A stretch of 64,000 bases of DNA from HXMU1420-13 sp965601825 (GTDB taxonomy: Bacteria; Bacteroidota; Rhodothermia; Balneolales; Balneolaceae). Shown one piece after another: positions 27,280-35,538 of this stretch (position 1 is its first letter; every line of letters begins with the position of its first letter). Below the pieces are notes generated by a model. It saw only the letters and a list, made by a program, of their open reading frames with translations, was not told the origin of the DNA and ran no database searches. Position numbers and translations under genes: made by a program. The stretch is from positions 1,116,001 through 1,180,000 of the forward strand of contig OZ271839.1 in NCBI GenBank assembly GCA_965601825.1, in the 5' to 3' direction.

Positions 27280-28584
27280 ATGATCAAACTAATTCATATA
27301 GTCTTAATCGTTAGTACTTTACCAGTATCATTACTTGCTCAAAAAACGAGTGATCATAGCATGAATCATTACCTGGAATTTGTTCAACCTAATGATAGCT
27401 TGGAAGTTAAGTACTTCTTCCCAGAAGCATTATTGAAATGGACTTCGGAAGATCTAAATTCTTTACCGGATGAGATTGCTCAGCAGTATTCTTCTTTACC
27501 CGAATCTCTGTTAGATAGACTACCAAGATTTATTGATAGTGATAGAGCTCTTGAGTATTCCTTTATTGAACAACATGATCATGTGGTAAAACTGCTATCG
27601 AAGTATAGACAAGAGCCTGTTGTTGATAATAATTTGGCAAATTTGATAGGTGACTATGAACTGGTGTCTGCGTTAGATGAAATTGTAAGTCTATCTACTT
27701 CCAGAAGGCTTGTCATGATCAACGAATCTCATTATAGAGGAAGACACAGAGTTTTTACAGAATTACTATTAAAACGATTGCGAGATAAAGGATTTACTCA
27801 TTTAAGTCTTGAGGCATTAAGTCCTCAGCAAGCAAGAAGTTTTAAAGATAAAACTGTACCAATTGAAGCTGGAGGTTATATGCGTCAACCAACCTTTTCA
27901 AATATGGTTAGAACAGCTTTAGAGTTGGGATATGAAGTAATAGGACATGAGAGTTCCTTAAGAGCACGAGAATTAGGCCAGGCAGAAAACATAATCAAAT
28001 ATTTAAATAAGTCTGATTCTGTAAAGGTGATAGCGCATGTTGGCTTCGGTCATATTAATGAAAATCCGGAAATACAGATGCCACCAGCAAATACACCTAT
28101 GCTTGCTGCAATTATTAAGGATAGTCTAAAAATTGATCCTCTAACAATTAATCAAACCGTTTGGATGGAATATTCGAAAGGAAAATCATCACAATACTTT
28201 CAAATAGCACAGTCATTGGGTATTAAGGAATCATCTTTATTCAAAAATAAAATTGATGGAACGTACTTAGTTGAATCTTCTTATCAAGGCGATTTTGATT
28301 TGCAAGTTGTTCACCCAAGGACTGATCTAATTAATGGTAGACCTGATTGGCTCCGTAGATTGAATTATAAAAACTATTACCGGGACATACCGGAAGGTTT
28401 TGAGCAGTCAATGCTATTGGTATATAAAAGCTCAGAAAGCCTCAAGGACCATCTTCCCGTTGATATTTTATATCTATCGGGAGATGATTCAAAGCCACTC
28501 ATTTTAAAGCCAGGTCTCTACGATTTATATTATTTCAAACGAAATGGTGAACAACTGACTATAAAAGAAGTTGATATCAGATAG
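27280..28584 (+). CDS. Erythromycin-esterase/ChaN-like secreted protein
   Basis: A 434-residue protein with a signal peptide (MIKLIHIVLIVSTLPVSLLAQ). The central part has RRLVMINESHYRGRHRVFTE, in which E-S-H corresponds to the G-E-x-H/H-E metal or catalytic motif of the EreA/ChaN superfamily, then LSLEALSPQQ, GYEVIGHES and KVIAHVGFGHINE, the later conserved His and Glu. Superfamily members include erythromycin esterases and haem- or metal-binding lipoproteins; which applies here cannot be told. The C-terminal ~120 residues (from residue ~320) form an extra beta domain. It is convergent with the acyltransferase. Confidence 0.62.
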   Translation: MIKLIHIVLIVSTLPVSLLAQKTSDHSMNHYLEFVQPNDSLEVKYFFPEALLKWTSEDLNSLPDEIAQQYSSLPESLLDRLPRFIDSDRALEYSFIEQHDHVVKLLSKYRQEPVVDNNLANLIGDYELVSALDEIVSLSTSRRLVMINESHYRGRHRVFTELLLKRLRDKGFTHLSLEALSPQQARSFKDKTVPIEAGGYMRQPTFSNMVRTALELGYEVIGHESSLRARELGQAENIIKYLNKSDSVKVIAHVGFGHINENPEIQMPPANTPMLAAIIKDSLKIDPLTINQTVWMEYSKGKSSQYFQIAQSLGIKESSLFKNKIDGTYLVESSYQGDFDLQVVHPRTDLINGRPDWLRRLNYKNYYRDIPEGFEQSMLLVYKSSESLKDHLPVDILYLSGDDSKPLILKPGLYDLYYFKRNGEQLTIKEVDIR

Positions 28585-28606
28585 TAGTTAAAGAACACCC
28601 AATTAA

Positions 28607-29761
28607 TTAATGCTTATTTCGTTTATCATGAACTTTTGGATTTGAAGCTGTTGCGACTGCAGTCTTCCTTAATGATGGCATTTCTTCTTCAATTACTCCC
28701 TGCACATTTCTTGGTTTCAACTTCAACCCAAAGAATGGCCGTAGTACCCAGATTCTTCGTATGATGATTTCATAAATGAAATAACAGGCAGCGAAAGTGA
28801 AAACCACAATCAGTACAAACTTCAACATAACTGGCATCTGAAGAGGTAGGATAATTAATGATCCGGCATATAGAGCAAACATATGAATGATATACACCGG
28901 ATAAGCGGCCTGACTTAGATAGGTTAAGACTCTACTCGGTCGGTTCATGAAGTGATAACCTATCCCAAACAAGCTGAAAATCCACATATTTGATTCAATA
29001 GCCATTAGATAAACAGGGGCACTAGATTCAAAAATTGTTATTCGTAACGTGAATAATGTGACAGCAAGTGCACCGTATAACCAGCTCCATTTCTTGAAAG
29101 TTTGCCAGCAACTTTCGCCACTATACATAAATAGAAATCCGAAAAAGAATGCAAGGAATCCTAAAACGAAACCATGCCATGTCTCTGCATACATTTCGAA
29201 AATACCGGGTCTCATAACTAATACTTCCAGTATAAAAAAGATGGATATACTTAATGGACCTAATGGATTACTCATGAATCTCGAAAGTCCTTTCTGGAAA
29301 GCACTGTCTTTCTTCTTGCGTAAATAGATAAATAGCGGAGACAATATTACCACGTAAGCGAAGATATTTGCCAGGAACCAAAGGTGACCAGCATGAGCAT
29401 AATAGTCGAATGGAAGATTATAGAACTTCTGGTATATGAACATGTGAAGCGGTGTGATGGCAAAAAATCCAAATATGAAAGGAACCAATATGCGTTTCAC
29501 ACGTTCGGTTACTAATTGCTTCCATGTACGTTTTCTAAGTGCAAAGTACACCCCCATACCCGATACATAAAAAAGGAATGGGATTCGCCATACATTCAAC
29601 ATGGTCATTGGTTTCCAAAGCCCTTCAATAAGTTCAGGACTTCGAATAAAACCAAAGAACATAGCCCAGGGCTGGAATACGATTGCAATATGATAAATGA
29701 GTAGAAGCCATATAGCTATTACTCTCAGCCAATCAATATCGTGTCGTCGTTGAGTTTTCAT
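28607..29761 (-). CDS. Acyltransferase-3 family membrane protein (OpgC-like)
   Basis: A 384-residue protein with about ten membrane segments. The first helix region RRHDIDWLRVIAIWLLLIYH and the following WRIPFLFYVSGMGVYFALRKR carry the R-x-x-x-D-W-L-R and H/Y pattern typical of the acyltransferase-3 family, which modifies surface sugars or glucans with acyl or succinyl groups at the inner membrane. The C-terminus is cytosolic and basic. A second, 5'-truncated copy of the same gene lies at 16185-16664. It is convergent with the erythromycin-esterase-like gene. Confidence 0.85.
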   Translation of the reverse strand: MKTQRRHDIDWLRVIAIWLLLIYHIAIVFQPWAMFFGFIRSPELIEGLWKPMTMLNVWRIPFLFYVSGMGVYFALRKRTWKQLVTERVKRILVPFIFGFFAITPLHMFIYQKFYNLPFDYYAHAGHLWFLANIFAYVVILSPLFIYLRKKKDSAFQKGLSRFMSNPLGPLSISIFFILEVLVMRPGIFEMYAETWHGFVLGFLAFFFGFLFMYSGESCWQTFKKWSWLYGALAVTLFTLRITIFESSAPVYLMAIESNMWIFSLFGIGYHFMNRPSRVLTYLSQAAYPVYIIHMFALYAGSLIILPLQMPVMLKFVLIVVFTFAACYFIYEIIIRRIWVLRPFFGLKLKPRNVQGVIEEEMPSLRKTAVATASNPKVHDKRNKH

Positions 29762-29809
29762 AGGGGTTTAAATTATTTACTGTAAAGTCTTGACTTGTAA
29801 TACTGTAGC

Positions 29810-30457
29810 TTAAAATTTCATGCCGAAATATATATTTGGCTCAAAAAGAAAGACGTTTCCATATTTGTCGTCAAACTCCTTAAATCCATCAGGCGAATTG
29901 TTATCAAAAAACCATTGATTAACATGAACTTGAGGTTCTATGAATAATCGTTTTTTCTTACCAAATTCAATATGATACCCCAAGTGATATGAATTATAAA
30001 CTTTAAAACCATTCTTGATTTTATTGCCGTCTAAATCCGTATAAGTTTGTATCTGTGGTAACACTTCAACAGAAGCAAAAAGTCCTTTCCACAGCATTCG
30101 CTGGTAGGTAATACCAATTCCAGTTTCTCTTAGATATCCATCGTAATAGTCACTTCCTGACTCTATCTTATCTAAAAGGCCTTCCCACCATAGGATTCCC
30201 ATAGGTTGAAACAATCGCCAGGTAGCAAACTTTACTCCTATAATGTTTTTGTCATCAAGGTTGCGTTTAACATGTAATTCTACCATTTGAATACTTGTTC
30301 GCTCGCCGTAGCCGTAGATAATCTCATCTGGAACAATATAAGGCATACTTACGCGCCACTTATTGGCCACTTCAGTTTCTTCACCCACAGGTGAGTTATT
30401 TTGAGCAAAAGCACTAAGAGAGCAAAAAAGGAAAAGAATGGTTAATAGGTTTTTCAT
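29810..30457 (-). CDS. Probable outer-membrane beta-barrel protein
   Basis: A 215-residue protein with a clear signal peptide (MKNLLTILFLFCSLSAFAQ). The rest is a series of amphipathic strands (ETGIGITYQRMLW, FASVEVLPQIQTY, SYHLGYHIEFG, KRLFIEPQVHVNQW) and it ends in aromatic F (NIYFGMKF), as small outer-membrane barrels do. No known family is recognised. It lies 26 bases after the ankyrin lipoprotein gene on the same strand, so the two are probably co-transcribed. Confidence 0.68.
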   Translation of the reverse strand: MKNLLTILFLFCSLSAFAQNNSPVGEETEVANKWRVSMPYIVPDEIIYGYGERTSIQMVELHVKRNLDDKNIIGVKFATWRLFQPMGILWWEGLLDKIESGSDYYDGYLRETGIGITYQRMLWKGLFASVEVLPQIQTYTDLDGNKIKNGFKVYNSYHLGYHIEFGKKKRLFIEPQVHVNQWFFDNNSPDGFKEFDDKYGNVFLFEPNIYFGMKF

Positions 30458-30483
30458 GAGATTTTAAACTTCTTGGATTTTTG

Positions 30484-31026
30484 TTACTGTAACATCATTG
30501 CGATTACTGGACGTGTTTTCTCCAGTTCATCCATGTCAAGTTGTAAGCCAAATGGACTTAATTGCTGCTGCATCATGTCATAGATTGGCTGAACAGCTTC
30601 GAATGGACCCATTACAGATTCTCTTGCTGTTGCTCCGAAGTTGTTTCGTACACTTTTGTCTATATCAGCATCGATAAGCATTTGTACAATTTCGACTCGA
30701 CAGAAAAATGCAGCAGAATGTAAAGCAGTGGAACCATCGCCATTGGTTACGTCAAGTTGAGCACCAGCATCTATTAATGCTTTAGCAATATCAATTTTCC
30801 CAAATGTTGATGCTGTGATAAGTGCAGTTGAGCCAGTCATTGGATCTTTTTGATTCAGATCAGTACCGGCTTCAATATGTTGTTTAACTGCTTCAAGATT
30901 ATTTGTGATTACAGCTGTATGAATGTCAACATCTGGAGTGCTAATGCTTGAACTTGATTCTTCACTCTTTCCGGAACAACCTGTGAAAATTGTGGCGATG
31001 AATATAATTGATAATAGTGATTTCAT
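30484..31026 (-). CDS. Ankyrin-repeat lipoprotein
   Basis: A 180-residue protein with lipobox IFTGC (Cys17), so it is lipid-anchored. Residues ~35-130 contain about three ankyrin repeats: VDIHTAVITNNLEAVKQHIE, MTGSTALITASTFGKIDIAK and GSTALHSAAFFCRVEIVQML. Ankyrin repeats bind proteins. The tail (LEKTRPVIAMML) has no motif. It is the first gene of a two-gene unit with the outer-membrane protein, and is divergent from the AraC-TPR regulator. Confidence 0.85.
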   Translation of the reverse strand: MKSLLSIIFIATIFTGCSGKSEESSSSISTPDVDIHTAVITNNLEAVKQHIEAGTDLNQKDPMTGSTALITASTFGKIDIAKALIDAGAQLDVTNGDGSTALHSAAFFCRVEIVQMLIDADIDKSVRNNFGATARESVMGPFEAVQPIYDMMQQQLSPFGLQLDMDELEKTRPVIAMMLQ

Positions 31027-31134
31027 GATCTTTAGTATTTGATTAAAAGTTCGCTAGAAAGATCAGAAATGCAGTTTTCAGGTAGATAATAGTGATGTAG
31101 CCAAAAACATCAAGTTTGAATCAGGAGTAAAAAC

Positions 31135-31163
31135 TATGGCGCACTCATATAAATTATGACGCA
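31135..31163. promoter_or_regulatory. Phased direct repeat TATGRCGCA, candidate AraC-type operator
   Basis: TATGGCGCA at 31135-31143 and TATGACGCA at 31155-31163 differ by one base and are offset by exactly 20 bases, about two helical turns. AraC-family proteins bind direct repeats at this spacing. The site lies 82-110 bases before the AraC-type regulator gene and 109-137 bases before the divergent ankyrin gene. Confidence 0.5.
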
Positions 31164-31244
31164 GATTCACTTTTATATGGTTCTGTTAGTGAGGCTATAT
31201 GAAGTCTAAATTTTTCCTAAATTCAGATGGTATAATTCACAAAA

Positions 31245-33302
31245 ATGGCTTTTATGCAGGACGACTTTCTAGGTCAGATAACTGGGATCATCGAACAGAA
31301 TATTGATGATGAACAATTTGGCGTTTCGGAACTAGCTGAAGCCGTAAATATGAGTCGTTCAAATCTGCTTCGGAAGATTAAGAAACAGACCAATCTATCA
31401 GCCAGTCAATTCATTCGACAGGTGCGTCTTGAAATTGCCATGGAGATGTTGAAAGAAGGAGGTTTAACAGTTTCAGAGGTTTCATATAAAGTTGGATTCG
31501 GAAGTACTTCTTATTTCATCAAATGCTTTAGAGAACAATATGGCTATCCTCCCGGGGAAGTATGCAAGAAAGTGGATGAATCAAGTACCCAAATCTCAAG
31601 TACAGGTGAGTTTGAAGTTAGAAAGCTTGATTCGCGTTGGGTTTTAGCTGCAGTTGTTGGACTAATAGTAATTAGTATTGGTTCATTCATCTGGTTTAAT
31701 ACCAGCGTTGATGAAACACCACTAGATAAGTCTATTGCGGTGCTTCCTTTTAAAAATGAAAGTAGTGATTCATCAAATGAGTACTTCATCAATGGATTGA
31801 TGGAATCAACCTTAAATAACCTGCAGAAAATTGAAGAATTGAGGGTTATCAGCCGGACATCAGTGGAGAAGTACAGGAATACAACACAAAGTATACCAGA
31901 AATAGCCGGTGAGTTGGGCGTAAGTTATTTTGTAGAGGGAAGTGGTCAAAAGGTTGGTGATCAGGTTTTGTTACATATACAGCTAATAGATGCCTCAACC
32001 GATGAACATATTTGGGGAGAGCAATATAGCAGTGAGTTAGCTGATGTTTTTACTCTTCAAAATGAAATTGCCACAAAAATTACAGATGCAATTCAAGTTA
32101 TAGTCACCCCTGCTGAACTTGAGCAAATCGATAAAATTCCTACCACAAGTCTTGAGGCGTACGACTATTACTTGCAAGCGATGGAGCACTTCTTCTATCG
32201 CTCTAATCAAGAACTTTTGGTGTCAATACCTTTATTTGAAAAAGCCATTGAATTGGATCCTGAGTTTTCGTTGGCATATGCACATCTGGCTATGAGTTAT
32301 TATTTCTTAGAGATTTTTCAGGCAGAGAAACAGTATACCGAGCAGATCAACAATTATGCTGATAAAGCACTCTTATTTGATTCAAGGTCGGCCGAGAGCT
32401 TATTAGCCAAAGCATTTTATTATATGCACACCCTTGAGTATCGACTGGCCGTACCATATCTCGAAAAGGCATTGGAATATAATCCCAACTCTTCAGCCGT
32501 AATTCAAACACTATCAGATTTATATGCGCGTATTTTCCCTAATACAAGTAAGTACTTGGAGTATGCGCTTCGCGGAGTTCAGTTAGATGTGGCTGCAAGT
32601 GATTCAATACAGCGAAGCTATCTATATTTACACCTTAGTAATGCTTTCATTCAAACTGGATTCGTGGATGAGTCAATCGAATATATAAACTTGTCCATAG
32701 AGTATAACCCTGCTAATGAGTTCTCACCATACTTGAAGCCTCTGATTGAATACGCTGAGCATAAAGACTTGAATCAAACCATTCAAGGTTTAGTACATGA
32801 GTTCAATAAAGACACTACAAGAATCGATATAATGCAGGAATTAGGTAAAGCGTATTATTTCGACCAGCGATACGATTCTGCTCATTATTATTATCAGAAA
32901 TTTGTGAATGCTAGAGAGTTATATGGTTTAGAAATTTTCCCTAATGAAGATGCAAAAATCGCTTATGTACTTGAGAACATGGGCAAACCAGAGGAAGCAA
33001 GTTTGTTTTATGAGTCATATGCCCAATTTTGTGAGGCAGATCAATCGATTTATCAAAGCATACATTTAGCAATGAAATATGCCATTGATGGTGATATTGA
33101 AAAAGGGATAGAACAACTAAAGGTTTTTGCGGAGCAGGATAATGTTCAATATTGGGTAATACTGTTTTTGGAAGATGATCCTTTAATCCATCCACTAATG
33201 CAGCATCCTGATTACGAGCAGAATATTCAAAAAATTAAAGACCGTTTTTGGGAAACCCACAACAGACTCAAGACCGATTTAGAAGAAAAGGGGTTAATTT
33301 AA
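31245..33302 (+). CDS. Membrane regulator: AraC-type HTH + TM + TolB-N-like + TPR
   Basis: A 685-residue protein with an unusual order of parts. Residues ~1-105 are an AraC-type DNA-binding domain (FGVSELAEAVNMSRSNLLRK, VSEVSYKVGFGSTSYFIKCF, REQYGYPP). Residues ~130-150 are a transmembrane helix (WVLAAVVGLIVISIGSFIWF). Residues ~158-280 are the TolB-N/FlgO-like module (KSIAVLPFKNESSDSSNEYF, GVSYFVEGSGQKVGDQVLLH). The rest is TPR repeats (LFEKAIELDPEFSLAYAHLA and others). It is therefore predicted to be membrane-anchored with the HTH in the cytosol and TPRs outside, sensing a partner and regulating genes. A phased direct repeat upstream suggests autoregulation. Confidence 0.82.
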   Translation: MAFMQDDFLGQITGIIEQNIDDEQFGVSELAEAVNMSRSNLLRKIKKQTNLSASQFIRQVRLEIAMEMLKEGGLTVSEVSYKVGFGSTSYFIKCFREQYGYPPGEVCKKVDESSTQISSTGEFEVRKLDSRWVLAAVVGLIVISIGSFIWFNTSVDETPLDKSIAVLPFKNESSDSSNEYFINGLMESTLNNLQKIEELRVISRTSVEKYRNTTQSIPEIAGELGVSYFVEGSGQKVGDQVLLHIQLIDASTDEHIWGEQYSSELADVFTLQNEIATKITDAIQVIVTPAELEQIDKIPTTSLEAYDYYLQAMEHFFYRSNQELLVSIPLFEKAIELDPEFSLAYAHLAMSYYFLEIFQAEKQYTEQINNYADKALLFDSRSAESLLAKAFYYMHTLEYRLAVPYLEKALEYNPNSSAVIQTLSDLYARIFPNTSKYLEYALRGVQLDVAASDSIQRSYLYLHLSNAFIQTGFVDESIEYINLSIEYNPANEFSPYLKPLIEYAEHKDLNQTIQGLVHEFNKDTTRIDIMQELGKAYYFDQRYDSAHYYYQKFVNARELYGLEIFPNEDAKIAYVLENMGKPEEASLFYESYAQFCEADQSIYQSIHLAMKYAIDGDIEKGIEQLKVFAEQDNVQYWVILFLEDDPLIHPLMQHPDYEQNIQKIKDRFWETHNRLKTDLEEKGLI

Positions 33303-33317
33303 TAGACCTTCATAAAA

Positions 33318-33343
33318 AAGCCTCATTGTGTACAAAGAGGCTT
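33318..33343 (+). terminator. Weak hairpin after the AraC-TPR gene
   Basis: AAGCCTC (33318-33324) pairs with GAGGCTT (33337-33343) with a 12-base loop containing TGT/ACA. There is no good T-run afterwards, but A-rich sequence precedes it, so it may act on either strand. It lies 15 bases after the stop, just before the tRNA-Arg 3' fragment. Confidence 0.5.
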
Positions 33344-33351
33344 AAGGTTTC

Positions 33352-33379
33352 AAGTACACCCGAGAAGATTCGAACTTCT
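33352..33379 (-). repeat. 28-base copy of the tRNA-Arg 3' end (att-like site)
   Basis: The 28 bases AAGTACACCCGAGAAG...CTTCT are identical to 44417-44444, which cover the T-arm, 3' acceptor strand, discriminator base and 3 flanking bases of tRNA-Arg(ACG). Beyond base 33379 the similarity stops. The copy is in the same orientation as the tRNA gene and lies 11.07 kb on the 3' side of it, exactly where integration of an element into the tRNA 3' end leaves the far att site. Confidence 0.85.
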
Positions 33380-33470
33380 TTTCTATCACTAGCCAAAAGT
33401 TTGTCTTAAGTAGCATGCAACTCGATTATTAATATTGTTTACCTTGTCTTAAAAAAGAAGAGAGTAGTGT

Positions 33471-35420
33471 ATGAGTACCTATAATGAGCCGATTCGTTTA
33501 CTGGCGGCGATCATGTTTGCTGATATGGTTGGATACAGTAAGCTGATGCATGAAGATGAGGCTACTGCAAAGAGGATGAGAGACCGCCAAAGGGAAGTTG
33601 TAGACGAATACATTTTGAAGCATCGTGGACAGGTTATGCAATATTACGGTGATGGTACTTTAAGCATGTTTGGTAGTGCGATAGACGGCGTAAAATGCGC
33701 GACTGAAATCCAATTAGAGTTACAAAAAGATATAGTTGTTCCACTAAGAATTGGACTCCATGTTGGTGATGTAGTTTATGATGATGAAGGAATTTATGGG
33801 GATGCTGTTAATATAGCTGCAAGGGTCCAAAGTTTATCTGCACCTAGTGGAGTTATGCTATCCGGCAAAGTTTACGATGAAGTGAAGAACCATCCGGGTA
33901 TTAGAGTCGAGTCTTATGGTAAACATGAATTAAAGAATATTGTTAAGCCGATCAGTTTACATGCAATTGCAACAAATGGTATTCAAACTCCAAACCAGAA
34001 TGATATTCAACAGATTACGGGAAGTAATAAAAACAGTGTAGCAGTTTTACCATTTGTCAATTTCAGTGCAGATAAGAATAATGAATACTTTAGTGATGGA
34101 ATTACCGAAGAGATAATCAATGCATTGGTTAGAGTTGATGGTATCAAAGTTGCTTCTCGGACATCTGTTTTTGCTTATAAGAACAATGATAAAGACATCC
34201 GTGATATTGGAGAAGAATTAAACGTTTCTTCTATTTTGGAAGGGAGTGTTCGCTTGGCGGGTGATCGGGTTAGGGTAACCGCTCAGTTAATAAATGTGAG
34301 TGATGGTTTCCATATTTGGAGTAAAAACTTCAATGGAGACCTGGAAGACATCTTTGCTGTCCAGGATGAAATTTCTCAAGGAATAGCTTCTTTGTTGGAA
34401 GATAGTTTTATCATTGATAAATCAAGAAAGCTATATGACGCAGGAACCGATAGTGTAGAAGCATTTAATCTATACCTGCAAGGTTTATTTTTTGGGAATA
34501 AAAGAACTCCTGAAGGTGCAGTAAAAGCAATGGAGTATTATGAAAAAGCCATTGAAGCTAGTAATACCTATGCTGATGCATATGCTGAGCTTGCAAATTG
34601 TTACGTATACCTTGCCGCAATTGGTCACTTATCCGGTAGGGAGGCCTACAAGAAAGGATCCGAATATGCTCAAAAAGCCGTTGAACTGAATCAGGGGCAG
34701 GCGTTGAGCTATACCACACTGGGTTTTATTGAGCTTTTTGATAAATGGGATTTCGGATCAGCAGAAACCTACTTTAGAAAAGCAATCACACTTGAGCCCG
34801 AAAATGTAGATGCAAGACTCTCATACAGTTTCTATAATCGTATTGTCTCCCGCCTTGATAAGATGGTTCAACAAGCAGAACTTGCTGAGAAACTGGATCC
34901 TTTATCCCTTCACGTATTACTGGATTTAGGGAATGCATACTGTGTTATCGGTCAATATGAAGCTGCACTAGAAAAGTTTGATAAAATATTGGAATTAGAT
35001 CCTACTTTTAGAGCGGCTCAGGAAGCTAAAGCAATTAACTACATTTTTTTAGGAGAACTGGATAAAGCAGAAAAACTAGCAACTGAGTACTTATCTGATG
35101 TTGAAGGTCCATTGCAAGGAAATATGCAACTGGGTTACATACAGGCTTTAAAAGGAAATATTGAAGGAGCTAGGGGACATCTGGAACTTCTTAAGAAGAA
35201 AGGATTAGAAAATCCGGAGTTCGATTTAGCTCTAGATTATGCAATACTACATGTTGCACTGAATGAATATGATGAAGCATTTAAGCAATTAGAAGAAGCC
35301 TATAATCATAGATTGGGATCATTGTTACTCATTAAAACAATTGGTGCATTCCAAGCTCTCGAAAATGATGAGCGGTATAAAAGGCTGATTGAGAAAGTAG
35401 GGTTTCCAACTATCGCTTAA
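33471..35420 (+). CDS. Class III nucleotide cyclase fused to TolB-N-like and TPR domains
   Basis: A 649-residue protein. Residues ~8-165 are an adenylate/guanylate cyclase catalytic domain: metal ligands D18 in FADMVGYS and D61 in YYGDGT, then GLHVGDVVYDDEG and GDAVNIAARVQ with the transition-state Asn and Arg. Residues ~188-320 are the TolB-N-like module (NSVAVLPFVNFSADKNNEYF, SILEGSVRLAGDRVRVTAQL). The remainder is TPR repeats (MEYYEKAIEASNTYADAYAE). All catalytic residues look present, so it should make cAMP or a similar nucleotide. There is no membrane helix, so it is cytosolic. It is the first gene inside the proposed tRNA-Arg island. Confidence 0.88.
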   Translation: MSTYNEPIRLLAAIMFADMVGYSKLMHEDEATAKRMRDRQREVVDEYILKHRGQVMQYYGDGTLSMFGSAIDGVKCATEIQLELQKDIVVPLRIGLHVGDVVYDDEGIYGDAVNIAARVQSLSAPSGVMLSGKVYDEVKNHPGIRVESYGKHELKNIVKPISLHAIATNGIQTPNQNDIQQITGSNKNSVAVLPFVNFSADKNNEYFSDGITEEIINALVRVDGIKVASRTSVFAYKNNDKDIRDIGEELNVSSILEGSVRLAGDRVRVTAQLINVSDGFHIWSKNFNGDLEDIFAVQDEISQGIASLLEDSFIIDKSRKLYDAGTDSVEAFNLYLQGLFFGNKRTPEGAVKAMEYYEKAIEASNTYADAYAELANCYVYLAAIGHLSGREAYKKGSEYAQKAVELNQGQALSYTTLGFIELFDKWDFGSAETYFRKAITLEPENVDARLSYSFYNRIVSRLDKMVQQAELAEKLDPLSLHVLLDLGNAYCVIGQYEAALEKFDKILELDPTFRAAQEAKAINYIFLGELDKAEKLATEYLSDVEGPLQGNMQLGYIQALKGNIEGARGHLELLKKKGLENPEFDLALDYAILHVALNEYDEAFKQLEEAYNHRLGSLLLIKTIGAFQALENDERYKRLIEKVGFPTIA

Positions 35421-35538
35421 GTAAATGTATTCCAGTGATTACGATTTGAAGTTGTTTTAATATCAGTTTCAATAAATCTTCATATGCATTTATTAAAATG
35501 ATTGCCATAATTGGGGTTACGACATCTAATCACACTAT

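Noticed and set aside
33352..33379. A second functional tRNA at the 28-base copy
   Set aside because: Only the T-arm and 3' acceptor strand are present; the sequence upstream has no acceptor, D or anticodon stems.
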